Assembly (NCBI RefSeq): GCF_028640845.1
Contig: NC_080540.1
Span: 258,092,958-258,156,957, forward strand
From: Ahaetulla prasina
Taxonomy: Eukaryota; Chordata; Lepidosauria; Squamata; Colubridae
Direction: 5' to 3'
Length of the DNA: 64,000 nt
The position numbers and the translations under genes were made by a program. Every line of letters begins with the position of its first letter. Position 1 is the first letter of the stretch. Positions 9,986-21,178 of this stretch are shown piece by piece. The notes below the pieces were generated by a model that searched no databases, was not told where the DNA came from, and saw nothing but the letters and a program-made list of their open reading frames with translations.

Positions 9986-10366
9986 TCAGAATAACAGAGT
10001 TGGAAGGGACTTTGGAGGTCTTCTATTCCAATCCCCTGCACAAGCGGGAAACCTATATCATTTCAGATACATGGTTGTCCAATCTCTTGGAGCATTCACA
10101 ACTTCTGGAGGCAAGTTGTTCCACTGATTAATTGTTCTAACTGTCAGGATATTTATCCTTAGTTCTTGGTTGGTTCTCTCCTTGATTACTTTCCGACCAT
10201 TGCTTCTGGTCCTGCCTACAGGTATTTTGGAGAATAGCTTGACTCCCTCTTCTTTGTGGCAGCCCCTGAGATATTGGAACACTGCTATCATATCACCCTT
10301 AGTCCTGCTTTTCATTAAGCTAGACATATCCAATTCCTGCAACCGTTCTTCATATGTTTGTCTTGT
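9986..10366 (-). mobile_element. CR1 LINE 3' fragment (copy A)
   Basis: The left edge carries the hallmark CR1 3' end on the minus strand (AGAATAACAGAGTTGGAAGGGAC). The minus-strand frame encodes the CR1 ORF2 C-terminus: TYEERLQELDMSSLM, RTKGDMIAVFQYLRGCHKEEG, GRTRSNGRK and a weak NNLPPEVVNAP end. The 5' end is truncated near 10366. The frame from 10058 to 10417 includes flanking codons at its start. Confidence 0.85.
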
Positions 10367-10569
10367 TATTTTTTTCCTCCAGTAGACAAGTTTCAGTTTA
10401 TTGAAATTGTACTTCATCTGCAGACAGTTAGAGTCATATGATCCTATACAGATGCTATTGTTCTCCTACAGAAACATTTATTACCAAGGATCCAATAAAA
10501 GAATGGTAAAAATTGCCCCCCCCAAACTGTAATTTCTTTGCTTATAATGTAATTTAATTTATATAATTT

Positions 10570-11515
10570 AACAAAATTGAAAGGGACTTGGAGGTCTTCT
10601 AATCCAACTCCCTGCTTAGGCAGGTAACCCTATACTACTTCAGACAAATAGTTAACTAAACTCTTCTTAAAAATCTCCAGTGTTGGACCATTTAGAACTT
10701 CTGGAAGTAAGTTGTTCCACTGATTAATTGTTCTGTCAGGAAATTTCTCCTTAGTTCTAGGTTGTTTCTCTCCTTAATAAGTTTCCACCCATTGCTTCTT
10801 GTCCTGCCCTCAGGTGCTTTGGAGAATAGCTTAACTCCCTGTTCTTTGTGGCAGCCCCTGAGATATTGGAACACTGCTATCACGTCACCCCTAGTCCTTC
10901 TTTTCATAAGACTAAACATATCCAGTTCCTGCAGCTCTTCTTTATATGTTTTATCCTTGAGACCCTAATCATCTTTGTTGCTCTTCTGTGCACTCTTTCT
11001 AGAGTCTCAACATCTTTTTTACATCATGGCAACTAAAATTGGATGCAGTATTCCAAGTGTGGCCTTAACCAAGGCATTATAAAGTGGTATTAACAATTCA
11101 TGTGATTTGATTCTATCCCTCTGTTTATGCAGCCTAGAACTGTGTTGGTTTTTTTTTTGGCAGATGTAGCACACTGCTGGCTCATATTTAAGTGATTGTC
11201 CACTACTCCAAGATCCCTCTCACAGTCATCACTATTGAGCAAGCTACCACATATACTGTATCTTGCATTTTGTTTTTCTTGCCTAAATGTAGAACCTTAT
11301 TTTTTTCCTCATTGAATTTCATTTTGTTAGATAGCGCCCAATGTTCAAGCCTGTCAAGATCCTTCTGTATCTTAAGCCTTTCTTCTGGAGTGTTGGCTAT
11401 TCCGGCTAGCTTGGTGTCATCTGCAAATTTGATGAGTTCCCCATCTATCCTCTCATCCAAATAATTGATGAAGATCTTGATGAGTACTGGGCCTAACAAG
11501 CATGTTACAAACATG
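10570..11515 (-). mobile_element. CR1 LINE 3' fragment (copy B)
   Basis: A longer CR1 copy than its neighbour at 9986-10366 and in the same orientation. Minus-strand pieces encode KFADDTKLAGIANTPEERL (RT motif C, FADD), LHLGKKNKM and RTRGDVIAVFQYLRGC, with frameshifts between them. The 5' truncation is near 11515, in the RT. The two adjacent CR1 ends are independent insertions about 200 bp apart. Confidence 0.85.
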
Positions 11516-12918
11516 TAACAAGCAAAGTGTATACCATAAAATAAAGAGATTCTTGTTAAGACACAAAAGTTGAAATGTGAACCTTAATAATTCACGAAGA
11601 ATTATTTTTTAATCTTCACCATTTTTCAAAAATAATTTCAAAGATGAACAGCTCTATAAATACACTGTTGAAGAAGAAGTTAGTATTGCCTTTGATCAGC
11701 TGCAGTGTAAGCTCAGTTTTAATCAAAGGAAGCCATTTCTAAGACCATTAAGCAATTTTAATAGCATTGTCAAAGCTATAGAAATAATAGATGCAAACAA
11801 TAAACATTATATTGAATAAACCATTCAACATTGCTTTGAGTTTTGTATCTTACCAACTTTCTGAAATATGCAGAAACTCTTCATATACTGGATATATGAA
11901 TAATGCAGGTAACATTATTAGAGAACAAAACTGTCAATGTTAAACATGAATGGATAGAGAGGCATCCATTTCTATCAACAAAAAATTGGTCCAGGTAGAA
12001 TTAGATGCTTGTTGTTGCTATTTTGGGATATGTTAATTATTTTTAATGTGTTTAATGTGTTTCTTAAAGGGTGGAGTTCCAAAACTAGAAACTCACTTAA
12101 GTTGAGGAAAATTGGGTGGTTGTACAATTCAGATAAGAACAGAACTTTGTTATTTGGTGCTATTAGCTTAGCTGGCTTTCCATCCCAAGTAAAATTGAAA
12201 CCAGGTAAAACATACACCAGGACTATGCTTGTATTGCATGCTTAACGTTGGAATTATTCAGTTAGCACAATTTTCTGAGTATTCACAATACACTGTACCA
12301 TAGATTTGTCAAGCAGTCTTAAGAATCTGGTTAGTTAATTTAGCCACTAAAAACCATGATTTTGTTTTGTTTTCCATTGGTTCCAAAATACATTACTTTT
12401 CTAAATATGTTCATTTTCCTCCATCCCTCTTCAACATCTTTTGGTCATCTTTGCAATGCGACTAGCATGTTTCTTGCATTCTGATAAAATGATGAAATGG
12501 ACTGGTGGATATGTATGTTGTCATATGATTTAACACGCTATTAATTTCTACAGAGAGAATAGTGGTATGTCTTGTGTCAACTGGTTGTCATTTCTAGTCT
12601 TTTTTCCTTCCTACTGCTTCTGACTTTCTAATCTACTGGAGTATTTAGCACACATCATCCTCATCTCCAACATAAGCATGACATTTCTTAGGACCATGGG
12701 GAGTGTGATGTTTGAAAAAGCAAGAACTTTTCATGACACTTTTTATTCTGAATTATTGTCTCAGTTGGCACACAAAATGGACATCTTTGTCCAGATTGCA
12801 CACCTATCTTGACTAGAGAAGTGCAGCCCTATCCAAAACCAAAGGTGACAATGTCCAAGTCTTAGTGGACCCAAAGAGCCACAGCCATTCAGTCTTGTCA
12901 AGTTTGACAAGATTAGAT
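11516..12918. other. no gene recognised
   Basis: AT-rich DNA with short overlapping frames on both strands near 11975-12245 but no recognisable motif. Confidence 0.35.
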
Positions 12919-13482
12919 ATTTTATTTATTTATTTATTTTATTTTATTTATTCGTTGTAACAATATATACAAGTATTACATAAAGGATTATATAATATAT
13001 AAACATATATATGAGGAGAAACAAGGTACTATAAACATATATATATATAGGGGAAGAAACAATAGGACAGGAACGGTAGGCATGTTTGTGCTCTTATGCA
13101 CGCCCCTTAGAGTCCTCTTAGGAAAGTGGTGAGGTCAACCGTGGATAGATTTAGAGTAAAGCTTTTGGGGTTATGAGAAGAAACCACAGAGTCAGGTAAT
13201 GCATTCCAAGCATATATAATTCTGTTACAGAAATCGTGTTTTCTGCAATCTAAACTGGAGCGGTTGACATTGAGTTTAAATCTGTTGGTAGCTCTTGTGA
13301 TATTGTTATTGAAACTAAAAAAGTCATTGACAGGAAGGACATTACAACGTATGATTTTATGAGCTAAACCCAGGTCCTGTCGAAGGCGATGAAGTTCCAA
13401 GTTTTCTAGACCCAGGGTATCAAGTCTGGTGGAATAAGGTATTTTATTTGTTTCGGAGGAGTGGAGAACTCTTCTTGTAAAA
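12919..13482 (-). mobile_element. family B LINE 3' fragment
   Basis: Minus-strand tail (AAAT)n at 12919-12951, a short 3' UTR, then the frame 13107-13499 whose product has YFTRRVLHSSETNKIPY, LGLENLELHRLRQDL, RKHDFCNRIIYAWNALPDS and the terminal TTFLRGL. This is the conserved C-terminal region of a CR1-group (Jockey superfamily) LINE. The 5' truncation is near 13482. Confidence 0.82.
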
Positions 13483-14072
13483 TACCTATATAAAGGCATG
13501 TTTGAAAGCTGTTAGAAGTCCAGAGATGAAACTCATTACTGGCTTTCCCCATAATTAACAGATACCATTTTAAAAACTGACATAGCTTTGTCAGTATTTC
13601 AAGTAAGGTACTAAAAAAAATTTGCCTGATTCCTCCCATCCCCATTTGATGAAAGAGAATTCACTCAAAATACCTTCAAAGACATTGCCCTTAGTTACAA
13701 GGTAGCTAAGGGGCACTCATGAATATTGTACCTTTTATTGCAGAGTTCTCACTTGAAGACTCTGTAATTTCTCTGCTTTCTCTGCTTAGTTAAATCCCAG
13801 GAGGTATTTAATAATTAGGGAACTCAACCGATCAGTGATTTTTCATTCTGGAGAGTGTAGGCAACTTCAGAGTAATAGAAAGACATATAATAGAAAAGAG
13901 CAGCACCTTTGCTATGACCAACAATCAAGCAAGCTTCTTGGGTTTTGGGCCAAAATCAAGTGTAGTATCAGTAAGCTTTAAAAACAAACCAGGAGAAGTT
14001 CATAACAAATTCTCAAGTATCCCAAGAACAAGCATCATTTTGTAGAGGAAACAACTTTTTGACCAATTGCCC
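13483..14072. other. no gene recognised
   Basis: Spacer without long frames or repeat ends. Confidence 0.35.
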
Positions 14073-14226
14073 CAAAGGTGCTTTTCAAAAGGCAATTGGA
14101 CTTTCTTACTTTTTACCTTGAAAACATTTCACTTCAGAACTGAAGAAGCTTCTTGAATGAGAAATGAAATGGTTTCAAGGTAAAAACCAGGAAAGTCTAG
14201 TTGTCTTTGGAGAACCCCCTTTGGTG
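14073..14226. repeat. foldback repeat, Penelope-like fragment with hammerhead-like core
   Basis: Two arms of about 60 bp (14073-14132 and 14168-14226) are imperfect inverted repeats. The loop at 14140-14170 reads CTGAAGA-A-GCTTCTTGAATG..., similar to a hammerhead ribozyme core (CUGANGA, stem II, GAAA). Related fragments occur at 20.5, 55.2 and 58.7 kb. I associate this sequence with Penelope-like retroelements, which are known to carry hammerhead motifs; the assignment is tentative. Confidence 0.45.
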
Positions 14227-15088
14227 CTTCTCCAAAGACAACCCATCTCCTGGATGATTGAGAATGTCCATAGACATATTTGACTAATTAAAAAGGAGAT
14301 TTTAATATTATTTTATTTAAAAATTTAAAGTTATGTAAAATGGAGCTATTCAAGTTGATATGTCTATCATGTCTATTAATGTATTTAGGTTAAACTAAAA
14401 ATGATAAATGGGTCATTTGAACAGACTGAGATGCAATTACTCTCTACTTTAATGCACTCTTGGGATCTGCTCACAAAAGAGAAAGAAGCCTTTGGTTAAT
14501 CACAAAATTGCTGGAATAATGATGGAACAAATTGACCTTAATCCCCAAGATGGTACAACATATAAAATTTGTTTTCAGCAGCTATGCTGAAAACCATCTC
14601 TGAGACCTCCAAGATTCGTGTATTATTCTTTGGAAGAAACATCCTTAACTTAGCCATACATTTTGTGCAATAAAAGATGATTACTGGAAAAAGTGGTTTC
14701 AGCTATCAGATGGGAGGTAGGATCCCTGTGTTATTACTTAAATTGGTTGGTCTTAATTATGAATCACACACATTGAAATGTGGTGTAAAATAAACAGGAT
14801 AGTTAGTATGCTAATCAGCAATCAGAGGAGCCCTTAATAACTGCCAAACAATATCATTGATGATCATTTTCAGAATAATTCACAGAGCAATTTGGAACTT
14901 TCAATAGCAGGCGCCTGAATTGGCACATGATATCAATGGCATACTGAGCACATCACACGTATGTCCATCTTTTCGAGCATTACATTGTGGTTCACTTCAC
15001 AATGAAAATACAAATAATTGTAAGCAATTTGTCCAGAGTAATTTTTAAATTGGTACACTGATAACAAGAAATAGATCAGGAGATAGAA
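14227..15088. other. no gene recognised
   Basis: AT-rich spacer; nothing seen on either strand. Confidence 0.35.
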
Positions 15089-15735
15089 ATAGATCACACT
15101 ACTAACCAGAGCATATAAAACATTTGCTAGACCAATTCTAGAATACAGCTCACCTGTTTGGAACCCTCACCACATCTCTGACATCAATACAATTGAACGT
15201 GTCCAGAAATATTTTACAAGAAGAGTTCTCCGTTCCTCTGAAAACAACAAAATACCTTATCCCACCAGACTTGAAATCCTAGGCTTAGAAAACTTGGAAC
15301 TCCGTCGCCTTCGACAAGACCTAAGTTTAACTCACAGAATCATCTATTGTAATGTCCTTCCTGTCAAAGACTACTTCAGCTTTAATTGCAATAATACAAG
15401 GGCAACCAATAGATTTAAACTTAATGTAAACCGCTTTAATCTAGATTGCAGAAAATATGACTTCTGCAACAGAATCATCAGTGCTTGGAATACTTTGCCT
15501 GACTCTGTGGTCTCTTCCCATAATCCTGATAGCTTTAACCAAAAACTTTCTACTATTGACCTCACCCCATTCCTAAGAGGACCATAAGGGGCGTGCATAA
15601 GCGCACGAACGTGCCTACCGTTCCTGTCCTATTGTTTTTCTTTTCTTTTTCCTATATATGTTTATATGTGTATATACTATATAATCTTTTTGTATGATGT
15701 TGTGACAAAATAAATAAATAAATAAATAAATAGAG
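15089..15735 (+). mobile_element. family B LINE 3' fragment
   Basis: 5'-truncated copy starting near ATCACACTACTAACC. It contains the C-terminal frame, a short 3' UTR starting TAAGGGGCGTGCATAAG, TTGTGACAAAATAAATAAA and an (AAAT)n tail ending at 15735. The minus-strand copy at 17452 shares the terminal block. Confidence 0.87.
15093..15587 (+). pseudogene. family B LINE ORF2 C-terminal fragment
   Basis: About 164 codons without a stop from the truncation point to TAA at 15585. It encodes TFARPILEYSSPVWNPH, QKYFTRRVLRSSENNKIPY, LGLENLELRRLRQDL, RKYDFCNRIISAWNTLPDS and terminal TPFLRG. These follow the RT in CR1-group LINEs; RT motifs themselves are absent here. There is no start codon in place, so this is a dead fragment, though undamaged within its span. 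Confidence 0.82.
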
Positions 15736-16839
15736 TTCATTCTTTTATGTTCGTGTTTTCTATAATTGCTAGTTCAACATTAATGTAATCCTTCCCTCTG
15801 ATTACAAGTTCTGTTTGGATAATATTAGTCACACGGTTAATAAATCAAAATAAATATAAGTGACATTAACTGTGATGCTTTTAAGATTAAAATCTATTGT
15901 GTGGATTAGAGAGTCTATTGGGACCTTTACAGAGGCATCTCAATAGCAAATAGATATGTGTGGGGTGTTTTGTTTCCCTTTGTTGATCATTTATCTTTTT
16001 GAGTGTTGAAAATGGAAAGCAAATCTATATCTGCTGCAAGCCAAAAGCCAAGATCTGATCAGTAGCCTACGGATTCATTTTGTTGAAAGCAGATATGGTT
16101 GTGTACCCCTAGATAATATATTCTGCATGGTAGCTTATAAGAGAGAATTATTTGAAAACATTTAGTTCTGATAACAGAGGAAATCTTTGGTATTGTGGCA
16201 ATTTGATATCTTCTCAACAATATGAAACCTGGACTGCTGAAGAGAATGACATTTTGCCTCTGGCTGTTTCATCACTGAGAAGTTGTTACTGCTAAAAATA
16301 ACAAAATATGGTTTTTCTCCAGTTGCAAACATAGAGTATATTTGTTCCAAAACTTAACTCTGTTTGGCCTAGATGTTCTTTTGAGTCTAAGGTTTTTCCA
16401 CCTTGTCCAAGTAAGTAAAGCATCTTGTATGCTGGAGGTATGAGCCTCTGGGGTGACCCAGGAGGCAAAACTCAGAAGGTTCTTGCCTCTGGCATTTTAT
16501 CAGTTGGAGACTTTATGTCTTGTTTATAGTAAGGAAAAAGGATCACGGCAGCAAAGTAGCAGCACTAGTAGAAGTAGTACTTTCAGTAAGACTGGAGAGA
16601 GTTGTTGTATCGCATCTGTCTTATGTACCGATGAGACAGTGCAAACACTACATATATATTTCCAATTTATTTATGCAGGCAGCTTTGTTTTGGGGATTTA
16701 ATGCAACTGTGTTGACATCGCAAGAGTAGATAGAAAAAGGAGCTAGAAGAGCTATTGGACTGAGTTGGCTTCCAGAGGGAGCTTGGGGTTGTTTTCTTAA
16801 GGAGACAGTTTTGTGGCTCCCTGCTTGAAGGCCATCACT
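15736..16839. other. no gene recognised
   Basis: AT-rich spacer with short frames and no familiar motif. Confidence 0.35.
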
Positions 16840-17451
16840 CAGCCCAGCCAGACTAAAATGTTTTCATCCAGTTTCCAATCTTCCAACCTCATGCTTGTTG
16901 AGAAGGTGGTTGCAATCAGCTTCAATGGCTCTGGATGAAACAGATTATCTAGACCCCTTTCAGTCTGGATTCTGACTAGGATATGAGATGGAGACCATTG
17001 GTCATATTCTGGGTGACCTCTAGCAGGAGTAGGATAGAGGTGGTGTATCCATCCTTGCTCTTCTTGACCCCTCAGTATGTTCATGGTATCCTTCTGGAGT
17101 AGCCCTGGGAATTGAGTATGGGCAACACAAGATTGTGTTGATTTTCCTTCTTGCTTCTAGTCAGTGTTGACAGTAAGGGAGAAGTCTAGTCTGCAACCCC
17201 TTCCTTGGGGCTTGCTGCAGGATTTAATCATTTCTTCCCTCCTACATAAGGCCACTGGATGAGTTAATGAAGTCACCCAATAATTTGGGGTGAGATATCA
17301 CTGACAGACTGATGATATCCAGCTGTACATCTCCACCTCAAACCACCTGAGAGATGCTGTGGATATTTTGTGCCAGTGTCTGGGACCTGGATGGGGATTT
17401 GGGAAATCTCCTGAATGCATGACTTCTATCTGAAAGGCAGATGGCAGCTAT
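16840..17451 (+). mobile_element. old L2-like LINE fragment
   Basis: Plus-strand translation gives broken matches to the L2 RT: a QSGF...LGYEMETIGHILGDL block near 16960-17020, LALLDPS near 17060, then a decayed ADD-I-QLYIST block near 17310-17345. Stops and gaps are frequent. The family B tail at 17452 was inserted at its right end. Confidence 0.6.
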
Positions 17452-17586
17452 TTATTTATTTTATTTTGTCACAACATCATACAAAAAGATTATATAGTAT
17501 ATACACATATAAACATATATAGGAAGAAGAAAAGAAAAACAATAGGACAGGAACGGTAGGCACGTTTGTGCGCTTATGCACGCTCC
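17452..17586 (-). mobile_element. family B LINE, very short 3' end
   Basis: Only the last 135 bp (3' UTR plus (AAAT)n tail) of family B on the minus strand, nearly identical to 15590-15735. CAGCTAT on both sides (17446-17452 and 17586-17592) may be the target duplication. Confidence 0.8.
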
Positions 17587-18124
17587 CAGCTATGGCTGGG
17601 AGGATCTTTGCATACCCAGATAGACTTGATTTAAATCTTTGAAGTTAATTGAAATGATCCTTTACCCTGGAAAAATCCTTCTGTTTATACTCAGAAACTG
17701 ATAAGAAGATTTTGAAAGTTGGATGCTAAAGCTGGCTATCTTAAAAGAAATGATAACTGAATCAATGCAGAAGTTCTTCCAGTTATTTAACCTTATGGTG
17801 GAATCAGAAGGTGTTATTGAAGATGAACAAGCCTTGTAGAATAAAATTGAATTGACTTATAATGGCATCTAAATAAATTTACAAAAGGGATTTGCTGGAG
17901 TTGCCATAGTAAAATTAAAAAGGGGGCCCAAAAGATGACAAGAATTTGAGAGAAGTGACAAGAGAGTTGGGAAACTAGATGTTAGAATTTTTCTTTGAGG
18001 AATTTAAAGATTATTGGAAGAAAAATAATTGCAAAATAGACTTATTTGATCAAGGTTAAAATAATGTGTTACTATTTCTCGTTACGTTTAATAGTTTCAT
18101 CGCTATGGGTCAGATTTTGACTAT
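17587..18124. other. no gene recognised
   Basis: A-rich spacer with no long frame. Confidence 0.35.
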
Positions 18125-18708
18125 ATATATTGCACAAGCCAGAAAGAGGGCTAAGGCAATATCTCCAGATCCCCCACATCCTGGACATAAATTGCTTCAA
18201 CTCAGTGGTGAAATCCAAATTTTTTTACTACCAGTTCTGTGGGCGTGGCTTGGTAAGTGTGATGTGGCTTGGTGGGTGTGGCAGGGGAAGCATACTACAA
18301 AATCTCCATTCCCACTCCACTCTGGGGCAGTTAAAGGTTCTCCAAACTACTCAAAATTTCTGCTATCGGTTCTCCAGAACCTGTCAGAACCTGCTGGATT
18401 TCATCCTGGCTTCAACTCCTCCCCTCAGGATGCCACTATAGGGCATTGTATGCCAAAACAATTAGACACAGTTTTTTCTCCATGCAATCACTATGCTAAA
18501 CATCTAATTCCCATAGCACTGTCTCATGTCTAAGGATATCTAATCATGTAGTAAAGCTGTATTACTATTATCCTTCTCATCTTTCATATCATCTTCTATT
18601 ATTGGTACCTTACAATTACATTAATTTGTCGTTTGTTGTTTGTATGTACACTGAAAGCTTATGCACTGGAGACAAATTCTTCGTGTGTCCAATCACACTG
18701 GGCAAATA
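18125..18708 (+). mobile_element. Snake1/CR1-L3-like LINE 3' end, split by a hAT element
   Basis: Matches the Snake1-type copy at 18.9-19.4 kb base for base in blocks: CATCCTGGACATAAA, ATTAGACACA, then the 'TGTACACTGA' and CCAATCACAC 3' UTR blocks. The match stops at a hAT element at 18203 and resumes at 18410. It ends near 18708 without a pentamer tail and runs straight into the next Snake1 copy. Confidence 0.75.
18203..18409. mobile_element. non-autonomous hAT-like element with perfect 8-bp TSD
   Basis: The left end CAGTGGTGAAATCC and right end GGATTTCATCCTGG are imperfect inverted repeats. CTTCAACT flanks both sides (18195-18202 and 18410-18417). Its interior ('GTTCTGTGGGCGTGGCTTGG' and 'CTACTCAAAATTT' blocks) is shared with 34219-34483, so both belong to one family. 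No coding capacity. Confidence 0.88.
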
Positions 18709-19372
18709 AAGAATATTTCTGCGCCAACTCAGTAAGCTCAAACTGCCAAAGGAGCTGCTGATTCAGTTCTACAGAGGAATTATTGAGTCTGTCATTTGCA
18801 CCTCTATAACTGTCTGGTTCGGTTCTGCAACCCAACAAGAAAAACACAGACTTCAGAGGATAATTAGAACTGCAGAAAAAATAATTGCTACCAACCTGCC
18901 TTCCATTGAGGACCTGTATACTGCACGAATCAAGAAGAGGGCCGTGAAAATATTTGCAGATCACTCGCATCCTGGACATAAACTGTTTCAACTCCTACCC
19001 TCAAAACGATGCTATAGAGGACTGCACACCAGAACAACTAGACACAAGAACAGTTTTTTCCCGAAGGCCATCACTCTGCTAAACAAATAATTCCCTCAAC
19101 ACTGTCAGACTATTTACTGAATCTGCACTACTATTAATCGTTTCATAGTTCCCATCACCAATCTCTTTCCACTTATGACTGTATGACTATAACTTGTTGC
19201 TGGCAATCCTTATGATTTATATTGATATACTGATCATCAATTGTGTTGTAAATGTTGTACCTTGATGAAGGTATCTTTTCTTTTATGTACACTGAGAGCA
19301 TATGCACCAAGACAAATTCCTTGTGTGTCCAATCACACTTGGCCAATAAATTCTAAATTCTAAATTCTAAAT
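18709..19372 (+). mobile_element. Snake1/CR1-L3-like LINE 3' end
   Basis: 5'-truncated copy carrying the C-terminal frame, a 3' UTR and a tail of three TTCTAAA units at 19350-19372. The tail is a 7-mer here, unlike the pentamers of other copies. Confidence 0.85.
18716..19090 (+). pseudogene. Snake1-like LINE ORF2 C-terminal fragment
   Basis: 124 codons open to TAA at 19088, without an ATG. Product motifs: LSKLKLPKELLIQFYRGIIE, TVWFGSA, LQRIIRTAEKI, HPGHKLFQLLPS, RGLHTRTTRHKNSFFPKAI. This region follows the RT in CR1-L3/Rex1-like LINEs. The copy at 31.7 kb and the minus-strand one at 58.9 kb have the same region with stops; this one is undamaged. Fragment only, no enzymatic motifs present. 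Confidence 0.8.
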
Positions 19373-20460
19373 AAGAATAATTGAAAAGAGGAAATGGGAG
19401 GGATCTCTTTAAATAGAAACAGAGATAAAATAAAGAATTCAAACTGTAAAGGATAAAGTTTACATTATTTCCATTGTTATTTCTGATAACCCTTACAGAC
19501 TATTGCTGATTAATATGGATAGATGAGGTTTTAGAGAAAGGCTTATAAAAGATGGGATGAAATATGAAATGAAGAGTTTTTGTTGTATTTTAGGTACAGT
19601 GATGAGTTAATGTTAAATATGCTTGCAGGGGATAAAGGCTGTTTTTTCTTTCACCCACTTTTCTTTTTGTTTATTTCTTTAATGATTAAAAATATTTTTA
19701 ATATATTTCTGTATTATGTAGTTGATTTATCTGTACAATACAAGCTTTAATAAATTTACTGGAAAAAAGTTTTTCAGAATATTCTTTTGGTTCTCTACAT
19801 ATTGATGTTTCTGCAACATTTATTTTTATTCATTTTTAGAATTTTATAAGTGTATCATATAAATTACATGTAGTTTTTATACTTCTTGTCATTTGTACAG
19901 TGCAATTACCTCAATGACTATTTTTGGATGACAAAAATGCGAGATTGCATTTCATAAACAAACAAGCAAATCTTGACTTTTAAGAAGTATTTTATGTTTA
20001 TATTATACAGTTAAATCTAATTATGAATTAAATCCACATTATTTTTTATTTTTGAAAAATAAGTAATTTTCTAAATTGCATTATACACTTTGCTAACCCT
20101 TTCTTCTCTAACATAATTTATTTTCTGTAGTAGAACCAATTTAAATAAGATATGGCTTTGTGATACATATTAATCATGTCTTTAGTACCCAGACATATAA
20201 TTCATTTTATTTTGGATTTTATTAAATGGTTTGGAATGTAACTACTTAATTTTCATGTGCTACTTCCTATTCAATAATTTTTTGTTTTCCAGAATGATTA
20301 GCACTTTCATTTAAAGGATAAACTGCCAGCATGATTGTCTTACTTTATATTTTAGCAAAAGTGAAATGCTTGCAGCAAAATAAGAGGGTGAATCTTCTTG
20401 ACAAGCTTTTTAAATCTCTGATGTTGGTAAATATTTGACCTTGGATCCATCAGCCAAATA
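19373..20460. other. no gene recognised
   Basis: Very AT-rich spacer with no long frame. Confidence 0.35.
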
Positions 20461-20720
20461 ATTAGAAGGATGTTTCAAAACGCAACTAGACTTTCCTTGT
20501 TTTTCCCCCCTTGAAGACATTTCACTTCTCATTCAAGAAACGTATTCAGTTCTAACTGAATAATGGGAAATGGAAGGATTTATATTCCTTCCAGTCATCT
20601 GGCCATTAGCACTCCTTCTGAGAGCTGTTAAAGCACTTGGAGGTTTATCTGTGCTCTCAAGGTCACTGGAATAGTATAAATAGATGTGAAACCTTCTTGG
20701 AACTGCTGAAAGTCCAGTTG
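20461..20720 (-). repeat. Penelope-like fragment with hammerhead-like core
   Basis: On the minus strand, 20517-20549 reads CTGAATA-C-GTTTCT-TGAATG-AGAAGT-GAAATG: a six-base stem II with a loop followed by GAAA, close to the sequences at 14.1 and 55.2 kb. The AAGTCTAGTTGC block downstream on the minus strand is also shared. Old and divergent. Confidence 0.4.
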
Positions 20721-21130
20721 CCTAGCATCTTTGTGTGATAGAGCACCTATGATCTAGAGGACTAAAAATCTCCATAGACAAGGACTCCATGTGATGTAAT
20801 ATCCTTGACCATGGCCCTGAAAAAGTTAAACCTTCATTAGGTGAGGTAGATTTGGAAAATTGACAATATGTTGGCTACTGAGCAGTGAAACTTTAGAAAG
20901 AGGTGTGAGGTTATTCTGCTTTTCCTGAAAGGTAAAAATGGAATTTCAGTAGCAAAGTCCATGTGCGTATAGGAAATACCATAGAAGGCACAGATAAAGA
21001 GTTGTGGGATTTGAAAGAAGCACCTAAAATTACTATTCTGAGATCTTTGTAGCTTGTAAGGAAATCACATTATAGCTGCACTTATTTGATTTTTGGACCA
21101 TGTACAAAGCAAACTTTCTGTCTTGTAATT
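20721..21130. other. no gene recognised
   Basis: Spacer without long frames. Confidence 0.3.
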
Positions 21131-21141
21131 GCTCCCTCTCT

Positions 21142-21174
<33 letters not shown>

Positions 21175-21178
21175 CCCC
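21131..21178 (+). repeat. (CT)n microsatellite
   Basis: Imperfect CT-dinucleotide run ending in a short C tract. Confidence 0.9.

Noticed and set aside
18066..18533. 155-codon frame at 18.1-18.5 kb
   Set aside because: Crosses a LINE, a hAT and the LINE again; chance frame.
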